A stretch of 64,000 nucleotides of DNA from Thecamonas trahens ATCC 50062 (GCF_000142905.1 NW_013657669.1:184500-248499); one strand, 5' to 3'. Shown: positions 31,801 to 40,441, counted from the stretch's first letter. The notes: generated from the letters alone by a model not told the origin. Made by a program: numbers and translations.

Positions 31801-32991
31801 TCGGCCGCCAAGGGCAAGGACAAGGGCAAGGGCAAGGGCAAGATCAAAGGCAAGGGCAAGGGCAAGGGCAAGGGCAAGGTCAATGGTGACACGCTGGAAG
31901 ACATAGCTGAGGCGACGTCTCTCCGACTCTACGCCAAGCGCATGCACCGGCTTGACGAGCCGGCTGACCGCCTGTATGTCGCCACGGAAGGGACCAGTAT
32001 CGTGTTTACCATTTCCAACAAGACCTCCTACCACCGGATGGTCTCGCTGGCGTCGATCCGAGCCAAGACAGCAGCATTCAACGCCGAACACAGCGATAGC
32101 GACGGCCTTTCCATCCTGGAGTGGTTCTGGAACGACGTACGGAAAACCGACTCGGCGCGGTTGTCGGTGGCAGCGGCCAAGGTCGATGCTACGCAGCTGC
32201 TCGCCGAGTCGCGGGCGTTCCGGATCGTGGAGCATGCCGAGCTTGGGTTGTACCTCTCTCGTGAGCCTGTGGCGCTGAGAATTCTGGCTGCAAACGCGGT
32301 CTCGCTGGTGGTGGTTTCGGGAGTTGTATTTGTATGGGTTGGCCCAGAGGTGTCGCGGACGCTGTATGCGCAGGCAGCAGCCCTGGCGCGCGAGCTTTGC
32401 CTCGACGAGGACTTTAGCGGAGTGCGGTCGCGGCCGTACTTCCTCGCACCGCCGCAGCTCAAGTTTGTAACGTCGGACGCGGTCGAGCCGTTCTGCACCC
32501 AGCCACCGTACGATCGGCTGTGGCAAATCCTGGCGGCGGCGGACGCATCTGACGACTGGCGCTCAAGCCTGGCAACTCACATCGCCGACGTGCTTGCGCC
32601 TGTCGACGCTGACGCGCTCGCACGCGACATGCGCGGCGTGCTGAGCATCAAGGAGCTAGTCTTGTTTGGCAACAACGGCGATCTCGTGCTGGAGGACGTC
32701 TCGCAAGGCAAGTTCCACCTGAGCATGCTGGCGTCGGACAAGGCGTATATGGTCTCGACGGCGACGGCACTTTGGCTCTGGTTGGGCGACGCAGCGCCGA
32801 CTGAAATCCGCGCCCGGGTTGTGGTTGTCTCGCGCCGAATTGCTGACGCTATGGAGCACTCGGTCGACGCCGCCCAGGAGGCGGGCTCGCTCCTGGAGAG
32901 CTTTGGCTGCAACAGGCGTCTGGCATGGCGCGACGTGCGGTTTGCCTTTGAGGGACGCGAGCCGCTTATGATGCGGCTGGCGCTGACGTAA
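25843..32991 (+). CDS. protein kinase - STAND ATPase - WD40 - gelsolin multidomain protein
   Basis: One uninterrupted 2382-residue frame. Residues 1-300 are Ser/Asp-rich and disordered. The TKL-like kinase spans about 312-662: Gly loop G319-V326 (GSGGFGEV), VAIK with K339, catalytic HCDLKPRN (D512), DFG at 531-533, then YSAPEV and SDVFSFG. All catalytic residues are kept, and a Ser-rich insert of about 55 residues sits at 420-476. Next is a STAND/NB-ARC-like NTPase with Walker A G766-T773 (GGPGSGKT) and Walker B LLLVLDG (843-849). Residues about 1290-1980 hold WD40-like blades (LLVSGDADGLVCVWNV, VITGSGDRTINVCDT, ATGGADQSVAVWDA). A (GK)n linker spans 1988-2013. The C-terminus has two gelsolin-like repeats (VFVWVGPEVS; ALWLWLGDAAPTEIRARVV; EGREPLMMRLAL). 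The STAND-WD40 core resembles APAF1; kinase plus gelsolin suggests signalling to or sensing of actin. Function is inference. Confidence 0.85.
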   Translation: MDSSRPPPAQAMANPSCSDEPLFVDVEQDAASGAYTEFADTPAPDAPVTPAADRFVLNRSAETSCVAGSTSSNSMGLSVSVDLDGLANLGASDYHKALSDNDASATSTSSDSSLSLSAESSSSSSSHLDPASRQASGCSTDSVTCGDADSVDYEYESVPQLMVSASLISSVASGVASKPSSSVSRSGTESQDSDDDDASISISFSQRLTEIDDVSAENSLKAVTAPVAPDLSIASTDSSITHALNIGISVSGRVPTSSYQSRAQSMLGASAWSNISSTAISPSTKSTTSSFAETIRSAGGKTPLEAVAWADLTISYQLGSGGFGEVWGGTWGATSVAIKRLTLKGDGILSQLNDLVAEASVLASLSHPNIVQMLAICTDTANPAIVTELMESGDLFEALFPLKKADLRKARKEARGKNPTSSSSSSSSNTPSSGAPSASTHSSTKSSSCGTSQSSGTNNSSHGSSSNNSWSNSEGSTGIVPGHLSDRSKLHILHGVCCGMEYLHRCGILHCDLKPRNILLSRAGSVVKVADFGLALTLASGSVRGFAGTPRYSAPEVIMGDAPCQASDVFSFGILLYETVTQLRAFPKISRIKNCYASLLPPAVLAAAEADEIDDSLPEVYDSRLFRLTLPIIIKCIQHQPDSRPSFAELASSFDSLITHLATTGEVFPSVPPLLPNADVVERPRLVRSVVRSLTARGSAPSSACDSPNIMSKAPSKTTKKKRLLRNSADRDVVVATNKSTSRDRLLVSSDSSHARYSSHGVVAIGGPGSGKTWLASTIAHEPEVGAKFRDGIHWLSLSSLSSLSDLVNSLALELNIKLRAEQLQSLRAARDAISSRLADKALLLVLDGLVSASQLALCHVLVDAPDSRYLATTTPDVVDKLVGSSLPELTSIVIPELGTSEARALFAIHSGLSASTLPDVTTTIMTKVALNADALCRIGDVVARQCDAVWTFASDFVTEAVREGMTPQRAAVALAVRSLHAIRYRFRELAVFPAGKLLPVAPLVVLWRSADEPLYPVDVELILRMLADKGIFHLAYPSAIDPNTVAWMLTPPAADLLAWREATSQQAEVAGHTRILRAYTATLADPFSANVLSFAEWRTGPVATDAYYRQNLVRHLLAAGQITAAVNLVVSYYWYRDVTRAERDDDPWFCAGSDPIAQYLDDLSQVIKALSDPAIAAIHMSSSSGSESGTPVDASLLPWLAEADRGAATQELSKRLAATSDLADLTKLRELLNLSRGSLKSLPSMVYFQLLGRMWPVPSPDDVSPVVMKFINDALEHKSRAEMMYVPRSGLLVAHGGGLRAAIRSHPHRIVAMVAVGNSYAVSLCESCMCVWDVVAGTWAEHAVDRFVPTSFLDDNGCGSSASSPLVSPFPSSTSNPFAPIDSDGSSHSHETDNGGGLKSAASAATSWSTRVLIASAGEYFAVVTPLAARIYTLCQTPSVDEPFDDHASFMRAEQTEAVGAAIIMIGSVPHLVVLTNEPAPAVVPQSLVDGADVGASPVLLDNAIEYDRLVTAAAAPLAAISTSTGVITVVDFSSNLILFHAAVPLSDEDNGRQTAVTAVAVSHLVLVVATDFGIYIWSESELHRAHGASMLAKHATSVEVDRQGTARLDACAPTASVPITDVSSLYAIPESMNVVVGRANGELVVVSAISGRMLGALDLHSPSSVTSMTAVTYQNAELLVSGDADGLVCVWNVANVLTQLGASGRAASASSRGLAHRSEITALTAHGEMNLVITGSGDRTINVCDTQSGAVLDILLGHDAAVVALMWSKEKVADGAMLMSVDRGGSVCSWHVSRSGSQRLSRGKVPFAAEISTAALSNRGIMYLGYESPDAVVGYSVQPGATRSNLSIKAVSHLRDVSGAVLVCKHGYVAARGTAPYNATVSMFSAKRHVLVSELSDVHFGMVTSIDIFQVVKRVLVATGGADQSVAVWDAVTGTSLVRVAIKLGSITSLRLFALEHSSSLQLVLNSSGRRPSVVVLALRSATPSAAKGKDKGKGKGKIKGKGKGKGKGKVNGDTLEDIAEATSLRLYAKRMHRLDEPADRLYVATEGTSIVFTISNKTSYHRMVSLASIRAKTAAFNAEHSDSDGLSILEWFWNDVRKTDSARLSVAAAKVDATQLLAESRAFRIVEHAELGLYLSREPVALRILAANAVSLVVVSGVVFVWVGPEVSRTLYAQAAALARELCLDEDFSGVRSRPYFLAPPQLKFVTSDAVEPFCTQPPYDRLWQILAAADASDDWRSSLATHIADVLAPVDADALARDMRGVLSIKELVLFGNNGDLVLEDVSQGKFHLSMLASDKAYMVSTATALWLWLGDAAPTEIRARVVVVSRRIADAMEHSVDAAQEAGSLLESFGCNRRLAWRDVRFAFEGREPLMMRLALT
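31804..31882 (+). repeat. GGCAAG hexamer repeat, coding (GK)n
   Basis: About a dozen copies of GGCAAG with a few variants (GACAAG, ATCAAA) encode a Gly-Lys linker between the WD40 and gelsolin parts of the large kinase protein. The same hexamer in another phase (GGCGGGCAAG) builds the Ala-Gly-Lys linker of the U11/U12-65K-like protein at 1730-1800. Confidence 0.9.
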
Positions 32992-33059
32992 ACTATTCCG
33001 GAACCTAACCCTTAACGGCACGGTCGTTCGGACGCGTTGTCGCGCGTCTCAAAGTGAAC

Positions 33060-33806
33060 AACTCGATGATGCTTTGATGTCCCGGTCACCGGCCAAAGCT
33101 GCGCGACGCCTGCTTGGCCTGCGGCCGACACGTAGATACCCGCCCGACGATCGGGAAGTCGAGCATGACAGAGTTGAACAAAGCGGCCGGACGGGAGAGC
33201 GGGAGGACGTCTTGCGACGGACGAGCTTACCTGTCGGCGTAGCCGCGCAAGTGGTGACACGCCATCTTGAACTGGAATCTGGACACCGCGCCCATCAACG
33301 CGTACGCGCTCTGCGCTGACGCGAGCCCACGCCCCGCCATGGCTCGTGTGGCTTTTCTCCATGACATCATCGACGCTCTCGCCGCCAGCGCAGACGCCGT
33401 CAGCTCCGCGCCGTCGCGCAAGCGGAAGCGCACCTCTGCAGCGGCTGCTCGTCATCACCATTTTTTCCAGCAAACCGCTCTGCGACGCGACTGCCTTGAC
33501 TGCCGGAAGCTTCATGGTAAGCGATCGCGACCGCGGACCTTTTGCGCTGCGTGCGGCGTCCATCACTGCATCTCCGACTGTTTTCTGCTGTGGCAGCGAG
33601 TTACACATTGTACTACTCTGTTACAACAATCCATGGACGTTACGACGTCTGTGGAGCGTCGCGGAGCGCGGCTTGCGCGATGGACAGGGCTAAGTAAGAC
33701 GTGCAAGCGAGTAACGCTACACTCTCGGTCGCCGATCAAGCAGTCGCTCTGCTGGCTCGACGGCTTGAGATTTCCTCGCATTTCCTGCTCTGGCCCTTGG
33801 TACTAG
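33060..33806 (+). pseudogene. decayed piggyBac-like transposase, C-terminal part
   Basis: The frame with codons starting at 33060 reads MTELNKAAGRESG (like piggyBac 'YN..MGGVD'), then a TAG at 33240, PRKW, a TGA at 33255, and HAILNWNLDTAPINAYAL (like 'kWw..l..wllDmaivNAy.L'), AFLHDIIDALA. After a basic RKRKR stretch comes a Cys-rich end: CLDCRKLHGKR, FCAACGVHHCISDCFLLW. This is the layout of the piggyBac DDE C-terminus followed by its zinc-binding cysteine domain ('C..C...C..C...LC...CF..yH'). At least two stops break the frame and the N-terminal half is missing, so it is a relic. A TTAA occurs at 33011, but no matching terminal repeat was found. It is not a viral element. Confidence 0.58.
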
Positions 33807-33856
33807 CACATGGCGCCAATCGGCACGGCGATCCGCGTGTACATGGCTGCTGAGGG

Positions 33857-36800
33857 TTATGTTTGCGGCGCGCGGCTGGCACTTGACCGGGCGCGACTCG
33901 CTCGCGATGATGCCGTGCCAGTGCGGGATGCGGGGGATGCCAGCGGCTGCCGCGCTTTGGAGGCCGGCCGACGGCCGTACGAGGTGACGATGGAACGCGA
34001 TCGCGTTGAACGCGACGAGAGCGCCGCCGACGAGAGCGGGCTCGACTCGTCACTGGAGCTTGTGCTCACCGCCTGCTTCACAGTCGAGACCAACGAGTCA
34101 CTCGGCTCCGAGGCAGCCTCGCTCTCGTCCGAGCTGCGACCGATGGCCTCAGCAATGGTCATCTCGACAGCATCTTGTGAGTTCAAAGAGTCGCCGAGCT
34201 TGGCGCTGCTACCATCGAGCGAGGTGCGCATGGCGATGAGCGGCGTGTAGAGGGCAGGATGCTCGAGGTCGTCGATGTGGCGGTCGACGATCGAAACAAA
34301 GATGGCGTCCCGGGTGGAGAGCTCGTCGTGTGAGAGAGGAGCACTGGGCGCGAGCTCGGACGGGGCCGTTGCCCGGCGCGCCCGGCGGCGCTTCCACACG
34401 GCAAACTGGAGCTCGCGCAGGATCGCAAAGATCAGAATGAGCACCGAGACGACAATGACGGTGGCGGCGATGGCAGCCGCCACAGCATACGTCCCACTGT
34501 TGGGGAACTTGTCGGCCCAGAAAAGCATGCCGCAGCCAAGGAGGATGATGACGGCAGCGTCGAGTCGCGTCTCGAGCTGATTGTGTAGCGGAAAGAAGAA
34601 CGGCTCGTGCCGGAGCTGAAAGGCGCCAGAGATGAGGAAGATGGCGCAGAGGAGACTGAAGAGCCACACCTCGAGCTTGGAGAAGAACAGCGCGGTGGCG
34701 ACGATAGCAAGGCGCTTGATAAGTAGCGCAACTTCGTACCAAAAGTATGAAGTGCGATACGACATGTAAATGGGTCCGTAGCGCATGAGCGTTCGCGGCG
34801 ACGCTAGGGTTGCACGGTTGTACCACAGCACGTAGGTGAAAAAGGCCGGCATGGCGACGACGTACACAATGACGGCACCAGCGGCGAGCGGGAGCAGGAT
34901 GAACCACGTTGCGTCGTAGCACGCCTCGTCGAGGTTGGCGTCGAGGTAGTACTTGCCATCGGGCAGCTTGGTGCAGTCAAAGAAGATCAGCGTCGCCCGG
35001 CAGAGAGGGATGTAAAGGAGCGGCCCAAAGGTGAAGAGCAGCCGGCCGGCAACAGCCCAACCAGAAACATGGCCGAGCTGGGCGATGCAGGGCAGGGTGG
35101 CCGGCGCGAGCTTGACAACGGCAATAAAGATGCCAGTGAGGGCGAAAAAGACAAGTGGGACAATAATGGAGAGTGCGTAGCGCATCGGGAAAGCCCGCAC
35201 GGTGCAGTCGGTGGCAAATAGTGAGAGGTCGATGTTGGCGACGTTGGCGGTCTGCAGCAGCTGGATGACTGGCGGCTCCGGCCAGTTGAACGGGAGCGTG
35301 GCGAGGATGCCCAGGATCTGCAGGTACACGGTCGCGACCGAGAGCGAGTGCGGGACGAGCCTGGTCCGGACCGCCTGCGAGATGCGCCTTTGCTCGCGAC
35401 CGACACCATTCGCTTCGGTGCTGAGCGAGTCGGCCTGCGCGTAGTGCTTGGCGGTGACGACAACGACGAGGAACGAGGCAGCAGCAACAACGACGATGAG
35501 AGCAACAAAGAGAGAAAAGAGCGAGACAGCCGAGTTGGGGCACTTGTCACACTGCGAGTCGGTGAGCCGGTAGTGGTCGACCGCGCAAGACTTACAAAGA
35601 AGCGAGTCGGAGGCGTACTCGGGTGCGCAGCTCGGAGTCACTCGTTCGCCGAGACAAGCACCGTCGATGGGGCACTCTGCAAACCCATACTCGCTCATAC
35701 GCCCCCAGCCCGGAAGCGCGAGCGGGGAGGCCAGCTGGCCGTCACAGACGGCGCCAGCCGGGCATGCTAGACACGGGGTGTTGGAGACCCGCGCCGGGGC
35801 GTAGTACCCGGCGCGGCACATGCACTCGCCGATGGCTGATGTGTTGGTGAGGAACCGCAGCGTGTTGGCCGGGCAGTAGACGCACGCGCCGTTGTGGAAA
35901 AGGCCATCGCCGCAGTTGGGCTCGGGCATGCACGGCTGGGACGAGGTGCTGTTGGAGTAGAGGCCCGTTGCGCATGGTGCACAGAGCAGAGGCGCATCCT
36001 CTGACGAGCTCCTCCCAAAGCCTGCTGGACACGCGGTGAATGTGACGGTAAACGAGGTGGTGACCACGGCGTCTACACTGTCGCGAGCGCCGATGTCGAT
36101 GCCGACGGGGGTGTCGAGCGCTGCACCGCGGCCGCGAGCTGAGAGCTCGTTGAGCGGAAAGGTGCCCGAGTAGGTGTCGAACGGAATGCCAAAGACCAGG
36201 CCCTCGATGACAATGTCTGGGTTGGACGATTGTGGCACAAGCGCGATGCGCGAGTCGACCACTGTGGTCCCCATCTCGTCGACGGCCGTCACATGGCCAG
36301 CACCGAGAACAATGCCCGAAATGACCTGCGGCGGCGTAGCTGTCACCGAAAGTACAGCCGGTGGCGAGGCCCACCCTGAGCCATAGCCTGCGGCACCGAC
36401 CGACGACGTATGGCTGTGCAGTGCTGGAAGCGCCAACCACGACGGCGAGTGGCCGTTGCACACGAAAACCTCTCCGCCGGCCACGGTCGCCAATGAGGCG
36501 CCAGTGTAGTTGGCAGCAGAGAGGTCGATGAGACCGGCGCAGGCAAATGTGGCTCCTCCGTAGACGGCCGACGACGAACCGAGCGAGGCGCCAGCGCGCA
36601 CCGTTACTATCGGGCCAATCAGACCACCAGGCGCGCGCCGGAGCGCTGTCGAAACCACCGAGGTTGGCAGGTAGCCCGAAGCTGCGACGGCAAGAGCGCC
36701 GCCAAAGCCGGCAAAGCTCGCATCGACAACGGTGCGATTGCCTGCCACGTCGAGGACAACGGTGTTACCGCCCTCGAGGGCGACGGTTCCACCTGCACCG

Positions 36801-39800
36801 AGCGGGGCCGAGTTGCCGACAAAGGCAACGTGCGTGATGGCGGCGGTCAGCGACGAGGCCGAGACAAAGAGCGCGCCACCATGACCGCTGGAGGCAACAC
36901 ACGAGCTCACCGAGCCGCCAGTCCAGAAGAGGGTGGGCGTGGAGGCGCCGACGAGACCAATTGCACCGCCGCCGCCGACACTGAGGGATGCGGCGAGCGC
37001 AGTGTTGCTCTCGAACCGTGAGTCTACCAGGGTAATGGTGTGATCCGAGCCGGTGACGCCGATAGCGCCACCTGCGGTGCCTGCGGTGTTGGCGGTAAAG
37101 GTGGTGTTGGTGACGGTGAGCTGGGCATTACCGCCAACGACGCTCACTGCGCCGCCGATGCCGGCATTGACCTGAAAAACCGTCGCTGCTGCCGATGAAC
37201 AGCGGGAAAAGGTGCAGTGAGTGAGGGTGAGCGACGCAGAGTCAACCAGGAGCGGCGCGGAGCCGAGAGGCGACGTCGACGATGAGGCGCCGACGACCGA
37301 GATGTGGTCGAGCGTTATGCTGCTCCCGGCCGGGATGCGGAGAAAGGTTCCGCCGAGCAAAGAGCAGTCGACCACAACTTGTCTCCCGCCCTCTCCGCCC
37401 AGAACAGTGTTGTGGTGAAGCGCAAGTGCTGGGCCCGTCCGCGAGCAGCGGACAATGCGAGGCGGCAGGTTGATGCGAGGAGTGCACGACCGGATTCTAG
37501 CCAGGGCGGCGCCAACGCAGGCCATAGACGAACTGACGCCACCGCACTCGGGATGATCGTAGCGGACAGCGCTTGTGGCGCGCTGAGTGTTGCCGACCAC
37601 CAGCGAGCCCGCATGCAGCAAGTGGACGCCCGACGGTGTGGCAACAACGAGGTCGACGGCGCCATTGCCGTCGATGTCGTCGGCGGCCAAGGCCGAGAGG
37701 CCCACAAGCTGGAAGCGGGACGATTCGGTGGTGAGGTTGAGATGGGCATGGAGCGGAAAGCGAGTTGCGGTCCGCGTCGACATGGCCCATGCGACCGAGC
37801 CGGAGGATACGGCGCCGTAGGCGACGTGGGCGCGGCCGTTAAACTCCATGTCGCGGACGACGGCCAGTGCTTCCGTGTTGGCAGAGTCGAGGCCAGCAAC
37901 GACGACCGGGCCGCCACCAAAGCCACCAACACCGTTGTTGACTGCAAAGGCAAAGCCAGGCGCCGACGGCGACGACCAGACCAGATCAAGGGCGGTGGAA
38001 CCGTCGACGTCAGCGAGATGAAGGTGCCCGACCGGGGTGGATGATGCGGTGGTGAGGACCACAGGAGCCACAAAGGTACCCGGCGCGGTGTCCGCTGCAA
38101 TCATGGAGATGGTACCCGCAGCGACGGCGTACACGATGTCTTGCCTGGCGTCGGAGGTGAGGTCGGCGATGGCGGCGGCGGTGACGGTGGCGAGGCCCGT
38201 GGCAAGGTCAAGCGGTGGCGCAAACGAGGCCGAGGAGCCGGCGCCGTTGTTGAGGACGATGGCGATGCCGGTCGAGCCGACGATGAGAAGATCGACGTCA
38301 TCGTCAGCGTTGAGCGAGGTCGGGATGACTGTCACAAGAGCAGGACCCACCGACGGCGGCGGCGCGAGCAAGGTGAGCGGCTCCACAAACGAGGCGAGGG
38401 CGCTCCCACCGGTGTTACGGCACCAGACAAGCGCACTTGCTCCATCTTGGAGAATGAGGTCAAGAGCAGCGTCACCGTCGAGATCAGCCAGCCGAACAGC
38501 GGCGGGGGCAAAAGAGAGCTCGACGGTGAGCGACGATGAAGGCGAAAACGTGCCGATGCCAGAGTTGAGGTACACAGAAACTGAGGAAGCTGAAGTTGCA
38601 ATGAGGTCGAGGTGGGCGTCTGCGTTGACGTCACCGGTGACAACATCGAGGTGGTTGGCGGCAACAAGTGAAGAGAGCGACCAGTCGCGTGGGACGGGAA
38701 GGATTGGATACAGATTGGCGTTGGGAACCCGATCGCCTATGGTAGCAATGGCCGGATAGCCGTAGGGTCCACGCGCAAGCGGCGCCACGCCTCGACCGCC
38801 AGATGAAGGCCCTTTGGAAGGAGCACCGTACGACGATGGGTCGGCGAGAGTGGACAGCTTGGGTACGATCGAAGGCAAGTTGGAGTAGCTCCCTAGAACA
38901 AAGTCGTCCAAGCCATTGTTGTCTACATCCAAGAGGATAATCTGGTCAGTGATACGACTGCTAGAGTAGACAGCAAAAGAGGCGGTGAGGGGAAGGGCGC
39001 TCCCGTCGGCGTTGATGTAAAAAAGGATGGTCTCCGTTCTCTGACCCGCGACAATGAGGTCGATGTCCCCATCAGCATCGACATCGTGGAGAAAATGGGT
39101 GCGGACGGGCTCGGTGTGGTTGAGCACGGCGACGGTACTTGCAGTGGTGAGCGGGGCGGCGTTGGAGTATCGAACAACAATGTCAACGCTGCCGTGAAAG
39201 GTGCAGGTGACGTCGGGATATGTGTCTCCGTTGATATCGGCAGCCTTGACAAAGTAGGCCTCCTTGCCCGTGCAGACCACATGGGCGGTCCATCCGAGCG
39301 GACCGGGCGCTGGGTCCTTGAGTAGAACAACGGCCTTATCCATTTCAAAGTCGTGGTAGACCAAGTCATCTTGGCCGTCGGCGTCGATGTCGGCAAAGAC
39401 AAAGTTGTTAAAGTGATTCCGGCTTGGAGAGGTTGAGTAGAGGAGAGTGCCGGTGTTTGGCGTCGGTGAGCCGCCCTGGTCCGTAAAGGAGCCATCGCCA
39501 ACGCCCTTGTACCACATGAAAGCAAAGTCCGCGTACGAGTGGACAACAATGTCGATCACGCCATCGTAATCGACGTGAGCAAAGGCGACACCGTTGAAGC
39601 TGGTGATGGGAGCCGGCGGTGAGGGAGAGTAGAGATTGCTGGCAGTGTAGCCACCTGAGCCATCGGAGAGGAGCAACGTAAGAATGTTTGCATAAGTGCT
39701 TCGTGAGGCTGTGGGATATAGTAGATCTTCAAAGCCATCACCATTCACATCCATGCTCGCCACTTTGTTGCCATGTTGCTCCACGTTGGGAACCATTGGC

Positions 39801-39910
39801 GAAGTGGCGCCCAAGATCGAGGCCGGCCATGGTGGGGCAGGGCAATCACCTATAACGAGTTGTGCGAGGAGCGGGAGAATGATAAGAGCAGCATATACGT
39901 GAGGAGACAT
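33857..39910 (-). CDS. FG-GAP propeller / beta-helix / Cys-rich / multi-TM surface protein
   Basis: A 2017-residue type of cell-surface protein. The start at 39910 opens with a signal peptide (MSPHVYAALIILPLLAQLVI, then G-D-C). Residues about 40-790 hold many FG-GAP/VCBS repeats with integrin-like calcium loops: DVNGDGFEDLL, DIDADGQDDLV, DVDADGDIDLI, DVDNNGLDDFV, DLDGDAALDLI, DIDGNGAVDLV. Residues about 820-1130 form a right-handed beta-helix-like region with repeated CTFSRCS, TTFTANTAGTAGGAI and SRFESNTA units. Residues 1290-1460 are Cys-rich GCC2/GCC3-like (CPAGFGRSS, CAPCATGLYSN, CMCRAGYYAPA, CPAGAVCDG). About eight hydrophobic helices follow, with an acidic Ser-rich cytosolic tail of about 175 residues. 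An upstream in-frame ATG (40063) gives only a His/Thr repeat leader and was not used. Adhesion or sensing is an inference. Confidence 0.82.
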   Translation of the reverse strand: MSPHVYAALIILPLLAQLVIGDCPAPPWPASILGATSPMVPNVEQHGNKVASMDVNGDGFEDLLYPTASRSTYANILTLLLSDGSGGYTASNLYSPSPPAPITSFNGVAFAHVDYDGVIDIVVHSYADFAFMWYKGVGDGSFTDQGGSPTPNTGTLLYSTSPSRNHFNNFVFADIDADGQDDLVYHDFEMDKAVVLLKDPAPGPLGWTAHVVCTGKEAYFVKAADINGDTYPDVTCTFHGSVDIVVRYSNAAPLTTASTVAVLNHTEPVRTHFLHDVDADGDIDLIVAGQRTETILFYINADGSALPLTASFAVYSSSRITDQIILLDVDNNGLDDFVLGSYSNLPSIVPKLSTLADPSSYGAPSKGPSSGGRGVAPLARGPYGYPAIATIGDRVPNANLYPILPVPRDWSLSSLVAANHLDVVTGDVNADAHLDLIATSASSVSVYLNSGIGTFSPSSSLTVELSFAPAAVRLADLDGDAALDLILQDGASALVWCRNTGGSALASFVEPLTLLAPPPSVGPALVTVIPTSLNADDDVDLLIVGSTGIAIVLNNGAGSSASFAPPLDLATGLATVTAAAIADLTSDARQDIVYAVAAGTISMIAADTAPGTFVAPVVLTTASSTPVGHLHLADVDGSTALDLVWSSPSAPGFAFAVNNGVGGFGGGPVVVAGLDSANTEALAVVRDMEFNGRAHVAYGAVSSGSVAWAMSTRTATRFPLHAHLNLTTESSRFQLVGLSALAADDIDGNGAVDLVVATPSGVHLLHAGSLVVGNTQRATSAVRYDHPECGGVSSSMACVGAALARIRSCTPRINLPPRIVRCSRTGPALALHHNTVLGGEGGRQVVVDCSLLGGTFLRIPAGSSITLDHISVVGASSSTSPLGSAPLLVDSASLTLTHCTFSRCSSAAATVFQVNAGIGGAVSVVGGNAQLTVTNTTFTANTAGTAGGAIGVTGSDHTITLVDSRFESNTALAASLSVGGGGAIGLVGASTPTLFWTGGSVSSCVASSGHGGALFVSASSLTAAITHVAFVGNSAPLGAGGTVALEGGNTVVLDVAGNRTVVDASFAGFGGALAVAASGYLPTSVVSTALRRAPGGLIGPIVTVRAGASLGSSSAVYGGATFACAGLIDLSAANYTGASLATVAGGEVFVCNGHSPSWLALPALHSHTSSVGAAGYGSGWASPPAVLSVTATPPQVISGIVLGAGHVTAVDEMGTTVVDSRIALVPQSSNPDIVIEGLVFGIPFDTYSGTFPLNELSARGRGAALDTPVGIDIGARDSVDAVVTTSFTVTFTACPAGFGRSSSEDAPLLCAPCATGLYSNSTSSQPCMPEPNCGDGLFHNGACVYCPANTLRFLTNTSAIGECMCRAGYYAPARVSNTPCLACPAGAVCDGQLASPLALPGWGRMSEYGFAECPIDGACLGERVTPSCAPEYASDSLLCKSCAVDHYRLTDSQCDKCPNSAVSLFSLFVALIVVVAAASFLVVVVTAKHYAQADSLSTEANGVGREQRRISQAVRTRLVPHSLSVATVYLQILGILATLPFNWPEPPVIQLLQTANVANIDLSLFATDCTVRAFPMRYALSIIVPLVFFALTGIFIAVVKLAPATLPCIAQLGHVSGWAVAGRLLFTFGPLLYIPLCRATLIFFDCTKLPDGKYYLDANLDEACYDATWFILLPLAAGAVIVYVVAMPAFFTYVLWYNRATLASPRTLMRYGPIYMSYRTSYFWYEVALLIKRLAIVATALFFSKLEVWLFSLLCAIFLISGAFQLRHEPFFFPLHNQLETRLDAAVIILLGCGMLFWADKFPNSGTYAVAAAIAATVIVVSVLILIFAILRELQFAVWKRRRARRATAPSELAPSAPLSHDELSTRDAIFVSIVDRHIDDLEHPALYTPLIAMRTSLDGSSAKLGDSLNSQDAVEMTIAEAIGRSSDESEAASEPSDSLVSTVKQAVSTSSSDESSPLSSAALSSRSTRSRSIVTSYGRRPASKARQPLASPASRTGTASSRASRARSSASRAPQT

Positions 39911-40441
39911 AGTGTACGTGTATATGTGCGTGTGTGTTTGCGTATGAGAGAAAAAGGTGGTGTGTGTGCTGCGGGTGGGCGGGAGTCGTGTGTGAGAGTG
40001 CGTGATGTACGCGTGGGTGTCGGTGTCGGCGAACATGTGGTGGAGAAATGAGTTGTGTGCCACACTTTGGCACGGGGGGGTATGGATTTGGGGAAGCAGG
40101 TAGAGGCTGAGTGAGGGAAGGTGTGAGGCTGGGCAAGGGCCTGTGGTAGCTTGTGATTCAGTCCGTGGCCCTGGCTATGGTTGTGGTTTTGGTTGTGGTT
40201 GTGATTGTGGTTGTGGCCGTGGCTGTAGCTGTGGTTGTGGTTGTGGGGTTTGCCAGGCTTCTACAGTGTGCACATCACGCTTCGCTGTCTTCCATTCGGC
40301 TCTGGCTGTGGCGTCTCCTCCTGCCAATGCGCGCTACATTTGTCGCCGTTGGTCTCCTTGCATCCATCGCAGACATTCCTTGCAGGCTGCCGACAACCTT
40401 GCGTTGGGCTCGCGGTTTGGGGTGCCATAGACAGAAACATC
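39911..40441. repeat. divergent promoter region with (TGTGGT)n
   Basis: This 531-bp space separates the divergent surface-protein and Sir2-like genes. A (GTGTGT/GCGTGTG)-type run lies at 39920-39945. A TTGTGG/TGGCTG hexamer repeat of about 80 bp lies at 40165-40250. No exon is supported. Confidence 0.7.

Noticed and set aside
33012-33608. 198-codon minus-strand frame over the piggyBac relic
   Set aside because: No similarity is apparent, while the plus strand carries the transposase signature.
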